Origin: Marvania coccoides
Lineage: Eukaryota > Chlorophyta > Trebouxiophyceae > Chlorellales > Chlorellaceae
Length of the DNA: 64,000 nucleotides
Direction: 5' to 3'
Assembly (NCBI GenBank): GCA_963854735.1
Contig: OY978101.1
Span: 1,364,001-1,428,000 of the forward strand
In this document: in pieces, positions 33,831-45,462 of the stretch
How the letters are laid out: each line of letters begins with the position of its first letter
How positions within the stretch are numbered: the stretch's first letter is position 1
Translations under genes and position numbers: made by a program
The notes under the pieces: generated by a model
Seen by the model: only the letters and a program-made list of their open reading frames with translations
Told to the model about the DNA's origin: nothing
Databases searched by the model: none

Positions 33831-34717
33831 ATGATTGCAAGGCCCACCGCGCCCATCGCGCCCGTTTTATCGCACACATTTGATCATCACCACCTGCACC
33901 CCAAACCCGCTACGACGCGCTGCGCAGCCATCCAATGCTCCTTAAACGATCACCAACATGCACCCAATACGCCGTTGCCTCGACGAGCCATCCTCCCGCT
34001 GCTGACAGCCGCAGGTTGTGCTCTTTTAACGCCGCCTCTGCCGGCGCTCGCTGCAGACGTTCCGCTGGCTACCGCCAGCCAACCCCTCGCCCAGACCTTC
34101 ACCAGCAGCGAGGGCTTCACCTTTTCCTTCCCCACCGGCTGGGTCGTGGCTTACGATCGCAGCGGCAGCCGTGGCGACGGCGCCGTCGTTGCCGTGGGAG
34201 ACTTCACCCGATTCCTGGTGGTGAGTGTGTTCCGAAAGGTGGATATCCCAGATGACGTGCGCACCAATGGGCTGGACGAAGCTACGGGGCGGGCGCTGTG
34301 CCTAGACCCACTTGCGGCGGCAGAAACCACGCTGCGGTTTAAAGACCTGCGCAGTGAGGCGGCAGCCGGAGGGGCCTACGACTTTGAGTACGAGATTGAG
34401 GTGTGTCGAGGGGAGACGCAGGAGGGTGTTGGTGGCGTGTTGAGGTGTCTGGTAAGGCTCATTTTTCTCATATTTTTTTGCTGCTACATTTTTTGATAGG
34501 CTTTTATTCTTCTTTTCAACACCATTTTTTTTCATTTCCTTTGTGTTCACAGGGAGGTGCCGGGCAGGAAATTCCCACAATGAAGAGGCATCACATGGGG
34601 CGGGCTGTGGTGAGCAACGGGCGGCTCCTGACAATCAACGCAGCGGCGCCAATTGAAAAGTGGGCGGAAGTGGAGGGGCCCATCAAGGCCATCATTGAAT
34701 CGTACCGAGCGACATAA
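33831..34717 (+). CDS. PsbP-domain thylakoid lumen protein
   Basis: 261 residues from exons 33831-34451 and 34553-34717. The N-terminus is bipartite: a Ser/Thr/Arg/Pro-rich plastid transit region, then a twin-arginine lumen signal (PRRAILPLLTAAGCALL) and an ALAA cleavage site near residue 69. The PsbP fold follows: TSSEGFTFSFPTGWVVAYDR, a KDLRSEAAAGGAYDFEYEIE strand pair, and after the splice PTMKRHHMGRAVVSNGR ending in EKW and a C-terminal helix. PsbP-domain proteins assist photosystem assembly or NDH function; which one cannot be told from sequence. A TGTAA lies 27 bases after the stop. Confidence 0.88.
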
Positions 34718-34990
34718 TGCGCTGTGTTTTGAAATAAAAACCGTGTAATATAATTGATTTTTTGCGCTGGCAGATATTTTTCAAAAAAAAAAAAAAAAAC
34801 GACAGAATTAACAACAAGTTTGATCCTTCCGCTATATACTATTTATTTCAAAAACATGAATTGATTTTCTTCTGCCTCTTGGCTGCACTCTATAGAGTAT
34901 TTGTTTGCTGCTTTCAACTCGAATATATTTTAAAACTTTCTGTGGTTGAGCTACATTGACAGACGGAATGGCCGCCCACACCGCACTGCG
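34718..34990. other. Short intergenic region
   Basis: AT-rich, with an A16-17 tract near 34783. Nothing else seen. Confidence 0.45.
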
Positions 34991-37278
34991 ATGAACGCAG
35001 AGACCCCACAGCATCTCTTCAGCGCCACGGGGTCGCACGCTATCACCCCCGGTGCCACCCTTCGCACTCTCAGCATCGAATTGCTGCAGGTGGGTGCCGC
35101 TTCGAAGCTCATTCCCACCCCCTATCGATATACGTCTCATCTTCAAAGTGCTTACGTGCAGGATGACCGGCGCGCCTCCCCAGAGGCATCATCAAGCAGG
35201 GGGCCCAGTCAGGTAACAACTACCTCCCAAAATTCGCCTCAATTTGCACCATCTTTCACGCATCAAACCTTTCGTTTTAAAATATCATCGTGCAGCGGTC
35301 GGGAGACAGCCATGGCGCGCGCGGCAGCCACCCGCGCCGTGGCGACGCCTCCTCCTCGGCACTTCCCGCCCCCTCAGCGCTGGAGTCTCAGGCGACGCTG
35401 CTGCAGCAGCAGCTCTCTCAGATAAGCTCGGAGCTCAAGGCCGCGCTGCGGCTGGTGGAAGAGCGCGACTCGGAGCTGGAAAGGTGTGAAGCGTCGCTGG
35501 CCGCTGCCCGAGATTCGCTCGCGGCCAAACAGTCGACGCTGACAGAAGCTCGACGCATGCTGGCGGAGCGGGAGTCGGCGCTGCGCGAGCGGGATGCCCA
35601 GCTGACGGCTTTAGAATCTCGGCATAGCGAAGCTCTGTCATTGACTGGGCAGCAGGTTGCGGCGGCCAGAGAAGCCCGAGACGAAGAGCTGGAGCGGCTT
35701 CGCGCCGAAGCGGAGGCTGGAAAGACGGCAACGGTGTCCGATTACGAGGCGCAGCTGGCGCGCAGCAGGGCTGCAGAGGCGGAGCTCCGCGCCGGGACGC
35801 AGCGGCTGCGGGAGGAGAAAGAGACGCTGCGCAGCACGGCGGCGCGGGCGGAGGCGCGCGCCGCGGAAGCCGAGCTGGCCACTCAGCGCGCGGTGTCGAA
35901 GTTCGAAGCGGCGGTGGGCACGCTGCGTCAGTTGGAAGAGCAGTACGAGTCGCTGGCAGAGGACGCGGCAGCTGCGGAGCAGCTGCACACGGGACGGGTG
36001 CTGGCGCTGGAGGCAGAGGTGGAGGCGCTGCGGATGGAGCGAGCGGCGTTGGCGCAGGAGCGAGACGAGGCGGTCGCGGAATCTGGCGACGCTCGGTTGA
36101 GGCATCAGCGCGCGGAAGTCGCTGCAGGGGACGCCACTGCAGCTGCAACGAAGGCGCGGCGCGAGGTACAGGAGCTGGCGGCGCGCGCGGAGGCGGCAGA
36201 GCGAGAAGTGGCGAGATGGAGGGAACAAACAGCGGCAGCCAGCGGGGAACTGGAAAGGCAAAAGGGGGTGAGCGGAGGCGCGCAGTCGATGCTGGAGGCG
36301 ATGAAATTGGCGTTGGAGGGGGCGCGGAAGGAGGCAGACGGCCTGAGGAGCGAAGCTGAGAAGTATCGAGCAGCTGTGCTGGAAGCCAGTAATAAGGCCG
36401 CTGCAGCGGTGGCAGCAGCTGAAGCAGCGCGTGGGCAGGTCCGTGATGCAGAAGGGTGTGCGGCGGCGGCGGAAGCGGCGCTGCAGCGGCAGCAGGCGGC
36501 AGCTGAAGACGGGAGCGCTGCAGCGGCAGCTGCACAGCAAGGGCTCGAGTCCGAGGTCGCGGAGCTGCGGCGAGAGCTGCAAGCCGCGCGTGAGGAGCAG
36601 GAGGAGCTCCGAAAAGCCCTGGAAGTCGCCTCCGCTGCTGCGGCTGCTGTGGAGAGAATTGAGCGAGAAGAAAGCGAAGCTGCAGTACAAACTGAGACTG
36701 AGACGGTGCCCCCACCAGCGTCACCCTCTGGCGACGTCTTTGCCCACCTCCCGGATGGCACGCCATCGGCAGCAGCAGCTGAATCATTGCCTGAGGCAGC
36801 AGCCAACACAGACAGCAGGGTCGGCGGGCTGGCCGCTGAGCCCAGCAGCGGCAGCGTTACGGAGCGGAACGCCGCCTACCGGGAGGAGGAGCTCGCGGCG
36901 GACAACGCGCGGCTGCGGCAGCAGCTGGCGGCGCTGAAATTGTCCCTGGCAAGCGGCACCGCCGCCCTTTCTACTTCTCCAGCGCCACACAGAGCCGGCC
37001 TTTCCAGTCTGCTTCCTGACTATACCATTGGCACGTTGGCTGGTAATAACAGCAATGGCAGGGTCGGCCTGAGCTTGGTAGGAGCTAGTGCGGTGCCAGC
37101 TTGGACGGTGCCAGCGGCAACTTCTGGTAGAAGTACTCCTGGTGTCGGAGAAGGTGGAAGTGCAGCGGACGACGCGTTGGCCAAAGCCAGGCGGCAGGTG
37201 ATGCTGGCAAAGGAGTACCTGCGGCAGGTGGCGCGCATGGGCCCACCAGATGGAAAGAACGCTGAAGGCGGAAACTGA
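34991..37278 (+). CDS. Coiled-coil protein of unknown function
   Basis: 710 residues from exons 34991-35089, 35162-35212 and 35296-37278, all phase 0 and GT-AG. A short polar N-terminus and a Ser-rich segment lead into about 430 residues of heptad-rich coiled coil (EEKETLRSTAARAEARAAEA; EQYESLAEDAAAAEQ), with very high Ala, Glu, Arg and Gln content. A low-complexity linker follows, then a short second coiled coil (EEELAADNARLRQQLAALKL) and a C-terminal AKARRQVMLAKEYLRQVAR helix. No catalytic or membrane domain is visible. It may be a tether or cytoskeletal protein, but that is only inference. High GC and alanine content make false similarity to myosin-like proteins likely in searches. Confidence 0.75.
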
Positions 37279-38003
37279 TGAAAAGAAATAACGATTGTGA
37301 CCGTACTGATGGGGAGGATGACGAGTTGCTGAAGTGACGTTGCTGACAGCAATTGACAGGACCGACCGTGATCTTCGTAACAGCGAAATTCCAGTAGCAG
37401 ACTTGACGTTCACATGTTTTTATTCGAGAGTTGAGAAAAAAGCTTTTAATTATTATGCTTTGTTTGCTACGTACGTGCTGTGGTGAAAACCTTCTTGAAC
37501 AGAAGTACAGCTGCTGGCCATGGGAGAAGCTGTTTGCGGGGGGGCTCAATTCAAAGGGGGGCAAGGGGGGCTCATTTTTGCTTTGAAAGCTTCTAATTTA
37601 ATTCACGATCCCAGTCCGTGTGTCAGTACTGTTAGTTGTATATTTTGATATGCTTGGATTCTCCTCAGAAGGTTTTGCTCCTGAGACATGGGCAATGCAA
37701 TTGACGTTAACGATAGCGCTTTGCTTGCTTTCCACAGCTACCCACAGCCCATGGCTGAGGAAGTTGCGGTACCCGAGGCAGCTGGGGAAGTTCGGAGAGC
37801 AACGCGCTGACAGCCTCCATGAACTTTTTAAAGCATGACCTGTGAGCTGAGCCAGCAGCTCTACTACCACACACGATTTTGTTCAGCTCCTCGCGCATTT
37901 TTATATAAATCAACCATAAATTTATTTTCAGTCAACTACATTCACCTCTTCAGCCAGAATCCTGTTTCCTCGCTCCTTTGCAACAGATCATCCTCCCGAT
38001 TCG
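37279..38003. other. Intergenic region upstream of glutathione peroxidase
   Basis: Holds the 3' flank of the coiled-coil gene and the promoter of the peroxidase gene. Small frames are not supported by composition or family match. Confidence 0.5.
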
Positions 38004-39044
38004 ATGGCTTCCACCACTTTCCGCGCCGTCCAGGCCCCCGCCAACCGCGTGGCGTTCACTGGCGCCCGTCTCACCGTGCAGCGCCCCTCCGGCGCCCGCC
38101 CCGTCCACCGCTCTGCCGTCCGCCCGATGGCCCTCTTTGGCGGTGCAGCCAAGTCCACTGCTGGCTCCATTTACGACATCAAGGTGAAGAGCATCGACGG
38201 CTCGCAGTACGGCATGGACCGGTACAAGGGCAAGGTGTTGCTGTGCGTCAACGTTGCTAGCGCCTGCGGTTTCACGCCTCAGTACACCGAGATGGCGGAG
38301 CTGTACACAAAGTACAGCAAGCAGGGGCTGGAGATCATCGCGCAGCCGTGCAACGCGTTCGGCGGGCAGGAGCCCGGCAGCAACTCGGAGGTGAAGTCGT
38401 TTGCTGCCAGGAAGGGATTCAACGGACCCATGCTCGCCAAGGGAGAGGTCAACGGTAAGAAAATTTGGCAGCGGTGGTATTCGAAAAGGAGGTTTTTTCA
38501 TCTTTTTTTCTAATGATAGCTGAGTTGAAAGCTGGTCATTATTAAGTGTTGCATTTAGTAATAATAACGCGCGCCTTTTTTCCTTTCTTCCCTCTTACTT
38601 TTGTAGGTTCTTCTGCTGAGCCGCTGTGGGATTACCTGAAGGAGCAGCAGGGAGGTCTGCTTGGCAACGACATCAAGTAAGCTTGAAGTTTGAATTACTT
38701 TTGTACTTTTTTTGAATTATTTTTGTACTTTCAAACGAAATGTGGTACTAACCCAGCAATTTAATTTATATTTTTTTTTTGTATCAGGTGGAACTTCACA
38801 AAGTGAGTAGCTTTTTCATTGTGATAGAATTTGTAGGGGCTGGGTTTGGAATGCTTAAATGAATAGAATTTCTTATCGTTGCTGCGTTGTTGTATCCCAA
38901 TGATAGGATCGAATTTTAATTATTAATTTCTGTCTATTTCCAATTCGCAGGTTCCTTGTGGACAGGAACGGCAAGGTGGTGAAGCGCTACCCCTCCACCA
39001 CCCCTCCCCTGGCCATCGAGAATGACATTAAGTCGCTGCTGTGA
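38004..39044 (+). CDS. Plastid-type glutathione peroxidase (Cys form)
   Basis: 209 residues from exons 38004-38454, 38607-38676, 38788-38802 and 38951-39044. About 50 N-terminal residues rich in Ala, Arg, Ser and Thr look like a chloroplast transit peptide. The peroxidase core has NVASACGFTPQYTEM with a TGC-coded catalytic cysteine where selenoproteins have Sec, PCNAFGGQEPGSN with the active-site Gln, and WNFTKFLVDRNG with the active-site Trp. The Cys that serves as resolving residue in plant enzymes (in the VCTRFK region) is replaced here by SFAARKG, so reduction by thioredoxin is doubtful. Exon 3 is only 15 bases and codes for the catalytic WNFT segment. A TGTAA lies 80 bases after the stop. 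Confidence 0.93.
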
Positions 39045-39491
39045 ACGCTGCCCCCTGCTGGGAAAAAAGAACAGCAGTGGCGGGTGCTGCTACCAATTTT
39101 GACGATTGTTGTATGTTATTTCGTGTAAAATGTGATTTTTGAAAGGGAGTTGGTGAAGATTGAGTTTGGGGGAAAAGAGCAGTTGCTGACTTGATGAGTG
39201 AAGAAGCTCGAAAGCAAACAGGATACGTCTTATGACTGCCGGTAGTTTTTATTGTAACAAAAATCAGAGGAAAACCTGTTTTTGTGTGGACATTTTTTGG
39301 TCTCGATTCTTTTGCAATCCTTCGCACAACTCATCTTATTTATTTATCTTATTTAACGTTTTCACCAAAATCTGGCCATTCCCACCTCCACTATAAACAA
39401 TTCACGGCTTTCCAAGGGAAAAGAAGGACGCACATGCTTTTTCCAGAAAATGTGATCTGAAAAAACAAAAATCTCTCCGTCATACTGGCTG
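39045..39491. other. Intergenic region between peroxidase and gluconokinase genes
   Basis: AT-rich sequence with the 3' end of one gene and leader of the next. Nothing else recognised. Confidence 0.5.
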
Positions 39492-40144
39492 ATGCTGGCA
39501 AGCTCTTCACAGAACGATCCTCGAGTGATCGTGATTATGGGCGTCGCCGCTTCCGGAAAAAGGCAAGGGCTAATATATTCTTCGTTTTTTTTTTTTTTCG
39601 TTTTTGTTATTTAAACCATAATCTTCTACTCCTTCATAATTGCAGCACAGTGGGCACCCTAGTAGCACATCATCTGGACTGCGCATTCGTCGAAGGGGAC
39701 GCGTATCACCCCCCAGCAAACGTCGCTAAGATGAAGAGCGGTCAACCACTAACCGACAGCGATCGAGCCCCCTGGCTGGCTGCTGTGGCCGCCACAATCG
39801 AAGAAATGCTGCTCTCCGGCACGCGCGCGGTGGTAGCATGCTCAGCGTTGAAGCCAGAGTATCGCAAAGAGTTGCTTGGCAGCGTCACTGCCTTTCCTTT
39901 TGCCCGTGTAGTTTTCGTTTTGTTAGAGCCAGGCGCCGAGGAGCTGCAGCGGCGGGCAGCTTCGCGAGCCGCGCAAAGCACGCATTTTATGCCGCCTGCA
40001 CTGCTGGCGTCTCAGCTGTCCACGCTGCGCTACGACCCCGCTGAGCTGTTCCTTCATATTAAAGGGGCGGCGGCAGAAGGGAGCGCAGAAGAAATTGCAG
40101 AGGCGGTGGTGCGACGCATTAATGGCATTGTTGCTCATGAATAA
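39492..40144 (+). CDS. Gluconokinase
   Basis: ATP-dependent kinase making 6-phosphogluconate, 189 residues from exons 39492-39562 and 39646-40144. The P-loop IMGVAASGKSTVGT is assembled across the intron, followed by FVEGDAYHPPANVAKMKSG, PLTDSDRAPWL, VVACSALKPEYR and FMPPALLASQLSTL, which are all typical of the GntK/IDNK family. The intron uses a GC donor (AAAAAG then GCAAGG) and interrupts the P-loop between Lys and Ser, so an unspliced or GT-only model would lose the ATP-binding site. There is no obvious transit peptide; a cytosolic enzyme is likely. Confidence 0.94.
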
Positions 40145-40711
40145 GTGCATTTTTTTATATCGTTATTAACATATACTTTTGGTCTTTTATCGATTTCCTT
40201 TTTGGGAGAATAAAGGACGGGGAGGCGTACACCATCGAATCAAGAGAAAAAGGAAAAATTAAACAAAAATTAAATGAAATGTATTTCGGAATGAATGAAT
40301 GAAGCGGTGTTATCTGTGCGTGCAGTAATAAGTGACACCGCCATGCGCAAATAACGAAGAAAATTCTGTGAGAGGAAAAAGAAAAAAGGGTGGTGTTGTC
40401 AGCAAGGGAAGTCAGAAATGCATCTGGAAGGGGGCAAGCATGAATAGTTAATATACGAAAACAAGAAAAAAAGTATTAGGGGACATAAGCAAGTGCTCTG
40501 TTTTTTTAAGGGGGGCGTCACCAAAACCAAAACGCAGGGAAGGGGACACTCTCCTACACTGGAAACGAAAAAGAAAACACGTTCTCTCTATCACAATGGG
40601 TGGCGTCGTCATCATCATCGAAACATTTGTTAGACAGCCACAGCAATATTCATCATACAGTTTTTGGCGGGCTGCTAATTTTTTATCCATTTAAAAAAAG
40701 GGGGTAGAAAT
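40145..40711. other. Convergent intergenic region, gluconokinase and HSF genes
   Basis: AT-rich 3' flanks of two converging genes. No gene, RNA or repeat recognised. Confidence 0.5.
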
Positions 40712-42413
40712 TCACTTCCCGCCAGCGCCACTAGCGGAGGGCGCAGCGCCGTTGTTGTTGTGGCTGCTGTCCGCTGAGGGGTTCCACAAGGAGCCCAGCG
40801 GCCCGCCCTCGTCCATGATCAGCAGGTCTTGAGAAGCCATCGGCAGCATGTCTGACAGCCGATTAACGTCCAGCTCGTCGAGGTTAAACGAAGGCAGCGA
40901 GGGCATCGAAGGCAGCTCGATGATGGGCGTGCCCTCGCGCAGCTGCTGCGAAGAACCGCTGCCGAGGTGGTTGCCACCGCCGCCCGTCACTCCCTGCATC
41001 ATTGCAGCATGGTAACCCCCGCCTGCTGCGGTCCCAGGGCCCCCCGTGTCAGGCAGCGGCACGAAGGAGCCGCCCAGCGGCGCCTCCGCGAACGCTGACG
41101 ACTCAACGGGGAAGTCTCCGGCTGTGGGGATGCCGCCGCTGGCGGTGACAAACTGCTGCTGCTGCTGGCGGTAGTGGTTGCCCCCACCCACCAGCATGGG
41201 CTCGGGGACGGAGTTGGTGTAGCTGGCGGGGGCCTCCTCGATGATGGGCCCCATCGCCTGGGAGGGGGGGCGCTGCCCATTGTTGCGCTTGGGCACAGGC
41301 GCACTTTGCGTGCTGAGCAGCGACATGAAGGCTTGCGCCAGGTCCGCCAGGCTTTGCTGCGGTTGGTGCACCACCAGCGCTGCCCTCCGGCTGCCGTCTG
41401 CCGGACCACCATCAGAGCCTTCGGAGTCAGAGTCGCCGCCCTCCACGCCCCTTCGCTTCTTCCGCCGCCGCCCGTCCTCCAGCCGCTTGATGGACGGCGA
41501 GGAGGACACAAAGTGCTGCAGCAGCGCGGGGTGCTGCATGGCTTGCGCGAAGAACGACACCATCTGCTGCTGCCGCTGCTCCGTTGCCTCCACTCGCTCC
41601 GAGAGGTTGCGGATTTCATCGTCCGACGACGCCTGCGCCTGCCGCAGCCGGATCACCTCCTGCACCAGTAGCGTTTTGTCGCGTTTGAGGGCGTCCACTT
41701 CAGCGGCGAGCCCGCCGTACGCTCCCACCTCCAGAGCGGCGTAGTCGAGGGTGGAAGGGGCTGCCGCGGCGCCGGAGCCGCGAGCGCGTTCGGTAGCGGT
41801 AGGTTTGCGGCGGTGGATGCCGTCCAGCAGCTCCCTGTGGCCACGCAAAAAGTACTCATTGGCGAACTCCCATCGGTCCGGGTCGACTTTTCGGAAGCCC
41901 TGCAGCGCAGAGAATGGGGCGATGTCAAGAATGAAAAAATACTAAAAATGACTGGAGAACAGGCGGGGGAAATGGAGGTAGAAAAAGGGCTGGCAAAACA
42001 CGATCATCCAACTCACGTAGGTGTTCAGCTGGCGAACGAAGCTGGAGAAATTGTTGTGCTTGAAGTGAAGCGGGAGGAGATCCCGGGCGAATTCTGCGGG
42101 GCGCCACACCACAAAGCTGCAACACAGAGAGGGAGAGGCGTGAGAACAGGGAGTCCCGCACAGTTACGACGGGTTTTCTGCACTCGAGCGTTACGTACCT
42201 TTGCCCATCGGCCGCCCACGACACGATGGGGTCCGTGAGAGGGTCTTCCACCAGCTCATACCTGCGCGACGATTGAAAAACGTGTGAGCAGCGACCATAA
42301 TTGCAAAGATGATTGAAAATGGGCACGATTACTTACGTTTTCACGAGGAAAGGAGGGGGCGACGATCCCTTGGTTTCCTTGGCGACATACTGGCCGCCGC
42401 GGCGGGTCGTCAT
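40712..42413 (-). CDS. Heat-shock transcription factor
   Basis: 475 residues. Exons: 42413-42337, 42261-42199, 42116-42017, 41899-40712, all GT-AG. The DNA-binding domain is spread over all four exons: [15 protein letters not shown], then [16 protein letters not shown], then [20 protein letters not shown], then [20 protein letters not shown]. The last exon also carries a hydrophobic-heptad HR-A/B region (about 155-235: [20 protein letters not shown], then [19 protein letters not shown]), a basic RRRKKRRG nuclear signal and a C-terminal acidic/hydrophobic part ([18 protein letters not shown]) that may be an activation motif. This layout is that of a class-A-type HSF. A perfect heat-shock element lies about 190 bases upstream, suggesting self-activation. 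Confidence 0.95.
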
Positions 42414-42984
42414 ACGGGTTTTCGTTGGGCTCTGAGGCTTCGCAATCGTGGCAGGCGTTGTTGAGAAGCGGATGATTGGGTGGTAGCAAGTTGGCGTATT
42501 CAATGAAGTCGATGTTATTTAATAATAAAATAAAATAAAAAACATAAAAACAAATTGTTGTGGGGGGGGAGCATGCTGTGGATGCTGTGCTCGTTTTCTT
42601 CTGGAACCTTCTGGAAAGTTCTACAACAGTTCTCATGGTTTGAGCTTTTTCGCCGTTCTTGGCCGGCCTGCTTAATCCTCCTGCAGCAACTCCAGGCGTG
42701 TTGTGTTTCGGCGGCCGCCGAACGCAGCATAAAACGTTTATATGGGGGGAATGGTTTACTTTGTCACCCTCACCCGAATATAATACCCTGCTCAGTAATG
42801 CCAGATCAGAGAATCTGGTACCCGATCTGCCCTCGGGAGAGTGCCCCTGGGAGGTCGAGCACTCGGCGGTCGGGCGGACCTCGGAATTCTTTATAAGTAA
42901 GCTTAAAAGCGCAGCAATCCAAAGTTTTTGACGTAGGCTTTTCCAAGAAATGTTTTTGATCAAATATAAATACATGGCGTCAAG
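42414..42984. other. HSF promoter region and GT90 3' flank
   Basis: Apart from the heat-shock element at 42599-42621, it holds an AT-rich stretch (42520-42550) that could serve as a core promoter for the minus-strand HSF gene. No exon recognised. Confidence 0.55.
42599..42621. promoter_or_regulatory. Perfect five-unit heat-shock element upstream of the HSF gene
   Basis: TTC-TG-GAA-CC-TTC-TG-GAA-AG-TTC: five uninterrupted, exactly phased alternating nGAAn units. Position is 186-208 bases upstream of the minus-strand HSF start codon, in a gap whose other side is the 3' end of the GT90 gene, so HSF is the only promoter it can plainly serve. A sixth, degenerate unit (CAA) follows in phase. Confidence 0.93.
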
Positions 42985-45462
42985 TTATTTGCTCAGGCCC
43001 AGTGCCCGCAGCGCCGGGTTGGGCAGCTCGGGAGAGGGTGGACACGCAGGGGCCCACCCTCCCTCGGTAAACCGTTCACACGCGTCGCTCCACATGGGTT
43101 GCAGGTGGTATATGCCAGCCAGAAGGGACACGTGGCTACAGCAGAATGGAACCGAGCCTGGAATGATAGAAAAATTGCCCCGCTGCCGTTTCGCGTATTC
43201 TCGCACGACCTGCATTCAGAATATAGAATATAAAACCGGCGCATGCGAAATAAAAAATTCAAGCGGATAGGTTAAAATGTAACAATTTACCTGCTGCATG
43301 TGCCACGCCGTCGAGGCATCTTTCAGTCGCTCCTGCGCGAAGAGCCTGCCAGCCTGGGCGATGGAGTGGGCGCGGGCGTCGTTCTGGATGGCCCACTCCA
43401 CCTTGCGAGGCAGGTCATCTTGCAGCTCGCCCCACGACACGGGGATGAAGTGCACCCAGGGCTTGAAGTCTGAAGGATCGGTCCAGTACTGGTGAATGGG
43501 GGAATCCACCTTGAAAACCAGGGAGCCCGAGAGAAGCTGCAGAAAAGACGCGGAAGAAGTAGCACTAACCGTTATTTTGCACGTGAAATATATATTGAAT
43601 ACAACGCATAATTTATTACAAGGCGATTTGCGTTCAAAGAGAGTGATGGCATGGAACGAGGGGCATTTAGAAGCTCGCCTGGATCCGGAGGCGCGAGGAA
43701 AAGCCGTGGCCGTCCATATTGATAACGTAGCGATACCGCCTCTGCGCATTGTAGTCCATGCGCCTAGCAAAGAAAGAAAGAAAAGATAGTCACGCAGAAG
43801 AAATGGATTACGCACCAGTATTGCTAGACTGAACATATAAAGTTCAAATTTACTGGCACTGAAAATAATTATAATCCGCCTCAAACTCACTTTCCGTACA
43901 CATCGCCCTCAGCCTTTCGCTCAGGGTTCTCCTTCTCCCGCCAAGTCTCCAGCAGCTTGATGTCCAAAATGTCTGGCCTGGCCCCCCCGGCCAATGCTGC
44001 GCGCGCTCGAACGGAGGCCTGGTGCCTCCGTTTGCCCCCCCCAACCACTGATGGCGTCAGGGGCACCGAATCTATTTTATTGGTCCTGAAACAGAGCAAA
44101 ACGGGTGTTGAAAGAAAACCAAAGGTATATTACTACTAAACTTTCAGAGGTTCAAATAGTGTAAATTGCTGGATTATTGGTGCCACCGTCGTCAGACTCG
44201 GACTGGCAGTGCAGCGGCAAGCAAAATTGGGCACAGCAAAATATGACCCTTAAAGGACGCCAAACATAGATAAACCGAAAGAATACAAGTTGAAATGTGT
44301 CAAACGCACCCCCGCCAAATCATTTTGGGGCGGCGCTGCTCCCAAGGGACGGTGCTCGGCCACTCACTGTTGAGCTCCCCAGTCATGTTCAACACCACCT
44401 GCACGGGCATTAACACCATTATTCGACAATGCAGCCGAAATTGCTTCAAATCAATAAATCCCCGGCATTTCTGCTGAGCACGCATATTTAATTATTTTTT
44501 CCGGCAACGTTATATTTTTTTATAAGCAATATTATTCGTTCAACGACTGAGTTTCGACCATTAATTTGAGCCAGCGGATATGACGACTCACGTCGTACAT
44601 CAGGGAGTCATAGCCTGCCATGCTCGTGGATACACAGTCCAGGGAGTGTGAGCTGCCTCGAGCGCGATGGTAGAAAAGGGGCGGGGCGATGGCGTCAGCC
44701 ACAGGCGACCTAGCAGGCGACCTAGGACCGCGCATGCCTCGCTTTGCATCCTCTTCTTCTCCTTCTTCTGCGACCCAAGCGGTCCATGCAGTTGAGGCGG
44801 CACCAGAGTCGTTAATTTTTTTTTGTCCTACCGTTTTTAAGGTAGCCAGGCGAGGCAAAAGCCTAGTGGTTGTAAACTCGTGCAGACAGTTGTCTCCCCA
44901 CTTGAAGGTGAACGTGACGTTGGGCACCGCTTCCATGTCGCGCAGCATGAGCTGCAGCATGGTGGCAGTGGTGAGCGTGAACGCCTTGAAAGCTGCATGG
45001 AAACCTTTATCCTTCATCCATCCTGGGATGGGGGGTGGGGCGATGAAGATCTGCTTGTCGCTGGTGATCTGGTAGGTGGCGGCCATGGGAGAGCCCAGAA
45101 TGGCGGCATTGAAAATTTGACGCCGAGTGATTACATTCCAGTCAGCTAGGTCGCTCTTCAACGTGCGCAGCCACGCCTTCTTGAATGGCTCGGTGGGATA
45201 AGCTTCTGCAGGCGTGCGGAGCAGAGTGCCCACGAGCTTGTTCGCGAGCTTACCAGTGGCGCGAAAAACACTTGATTCAAAAATAAGTTGCAAGATTTTT
45301 TAAAGCTCGTTTCAAGTGCAAATGCATTAATTGCGCGCGTGTGGATATAAGAGGGGGAGTGAAGGCCGAATTTTACCTGGCGTGGGGCGGACGAGAAGTT
45401 GCGACCAAGAGCAGAATGTTGAGCGCTGCAATGCTCGCGAAGAGCAACAGCGTCGCCCTCAT
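42985..45462 (-). CDS. GT90 (CAP10-like) glycosyltransferase
   Basis: Type II membrane or secreted glycosyltransferase of family 90 (CAP10/POGLUT-like), 534 residues. Exons: 45462-45377, 45270-44592, 44398-44310, 44085-43891, 43763-43679, 43536-43291, 43209-42985. The N-terminus has a signal-anchor (LLLFASIAALNILLLV). Family blocks are PWEQRRPKMIWRG, RRYRYVINMDGHGFSSRLR, LLSGSLVFKVDSPIHQYW, FKPWVHFIPVSW and DARAHSIAQAGRLFAQERL. The fifth intron uses a GC donor (CAG then GCGAGC); without it the frame meets a stop at once. A possible GTAAGC donor inside exon 2 (near 45253) would make a 17-base exon that also keeps phase; I prefer read-through. Substrate unknown, probably a Golgi or ER protein glycan. 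Confidence 0.88.

Noticed and set aside
35435..36787. 450-residue minus-strand frame opposite the coiled-coil gene
   Set aside because: Caused by biased codon use (few stop-forming codons) on the other strand; proline/alanine low complexity and no start context.
38004..38454. Glutathione peroxidase as a selenoprotein
   Set aside because: The catalytic position is TGC (Cys), with no in-frame TGA there, so no selenocysteine insertion is needed.
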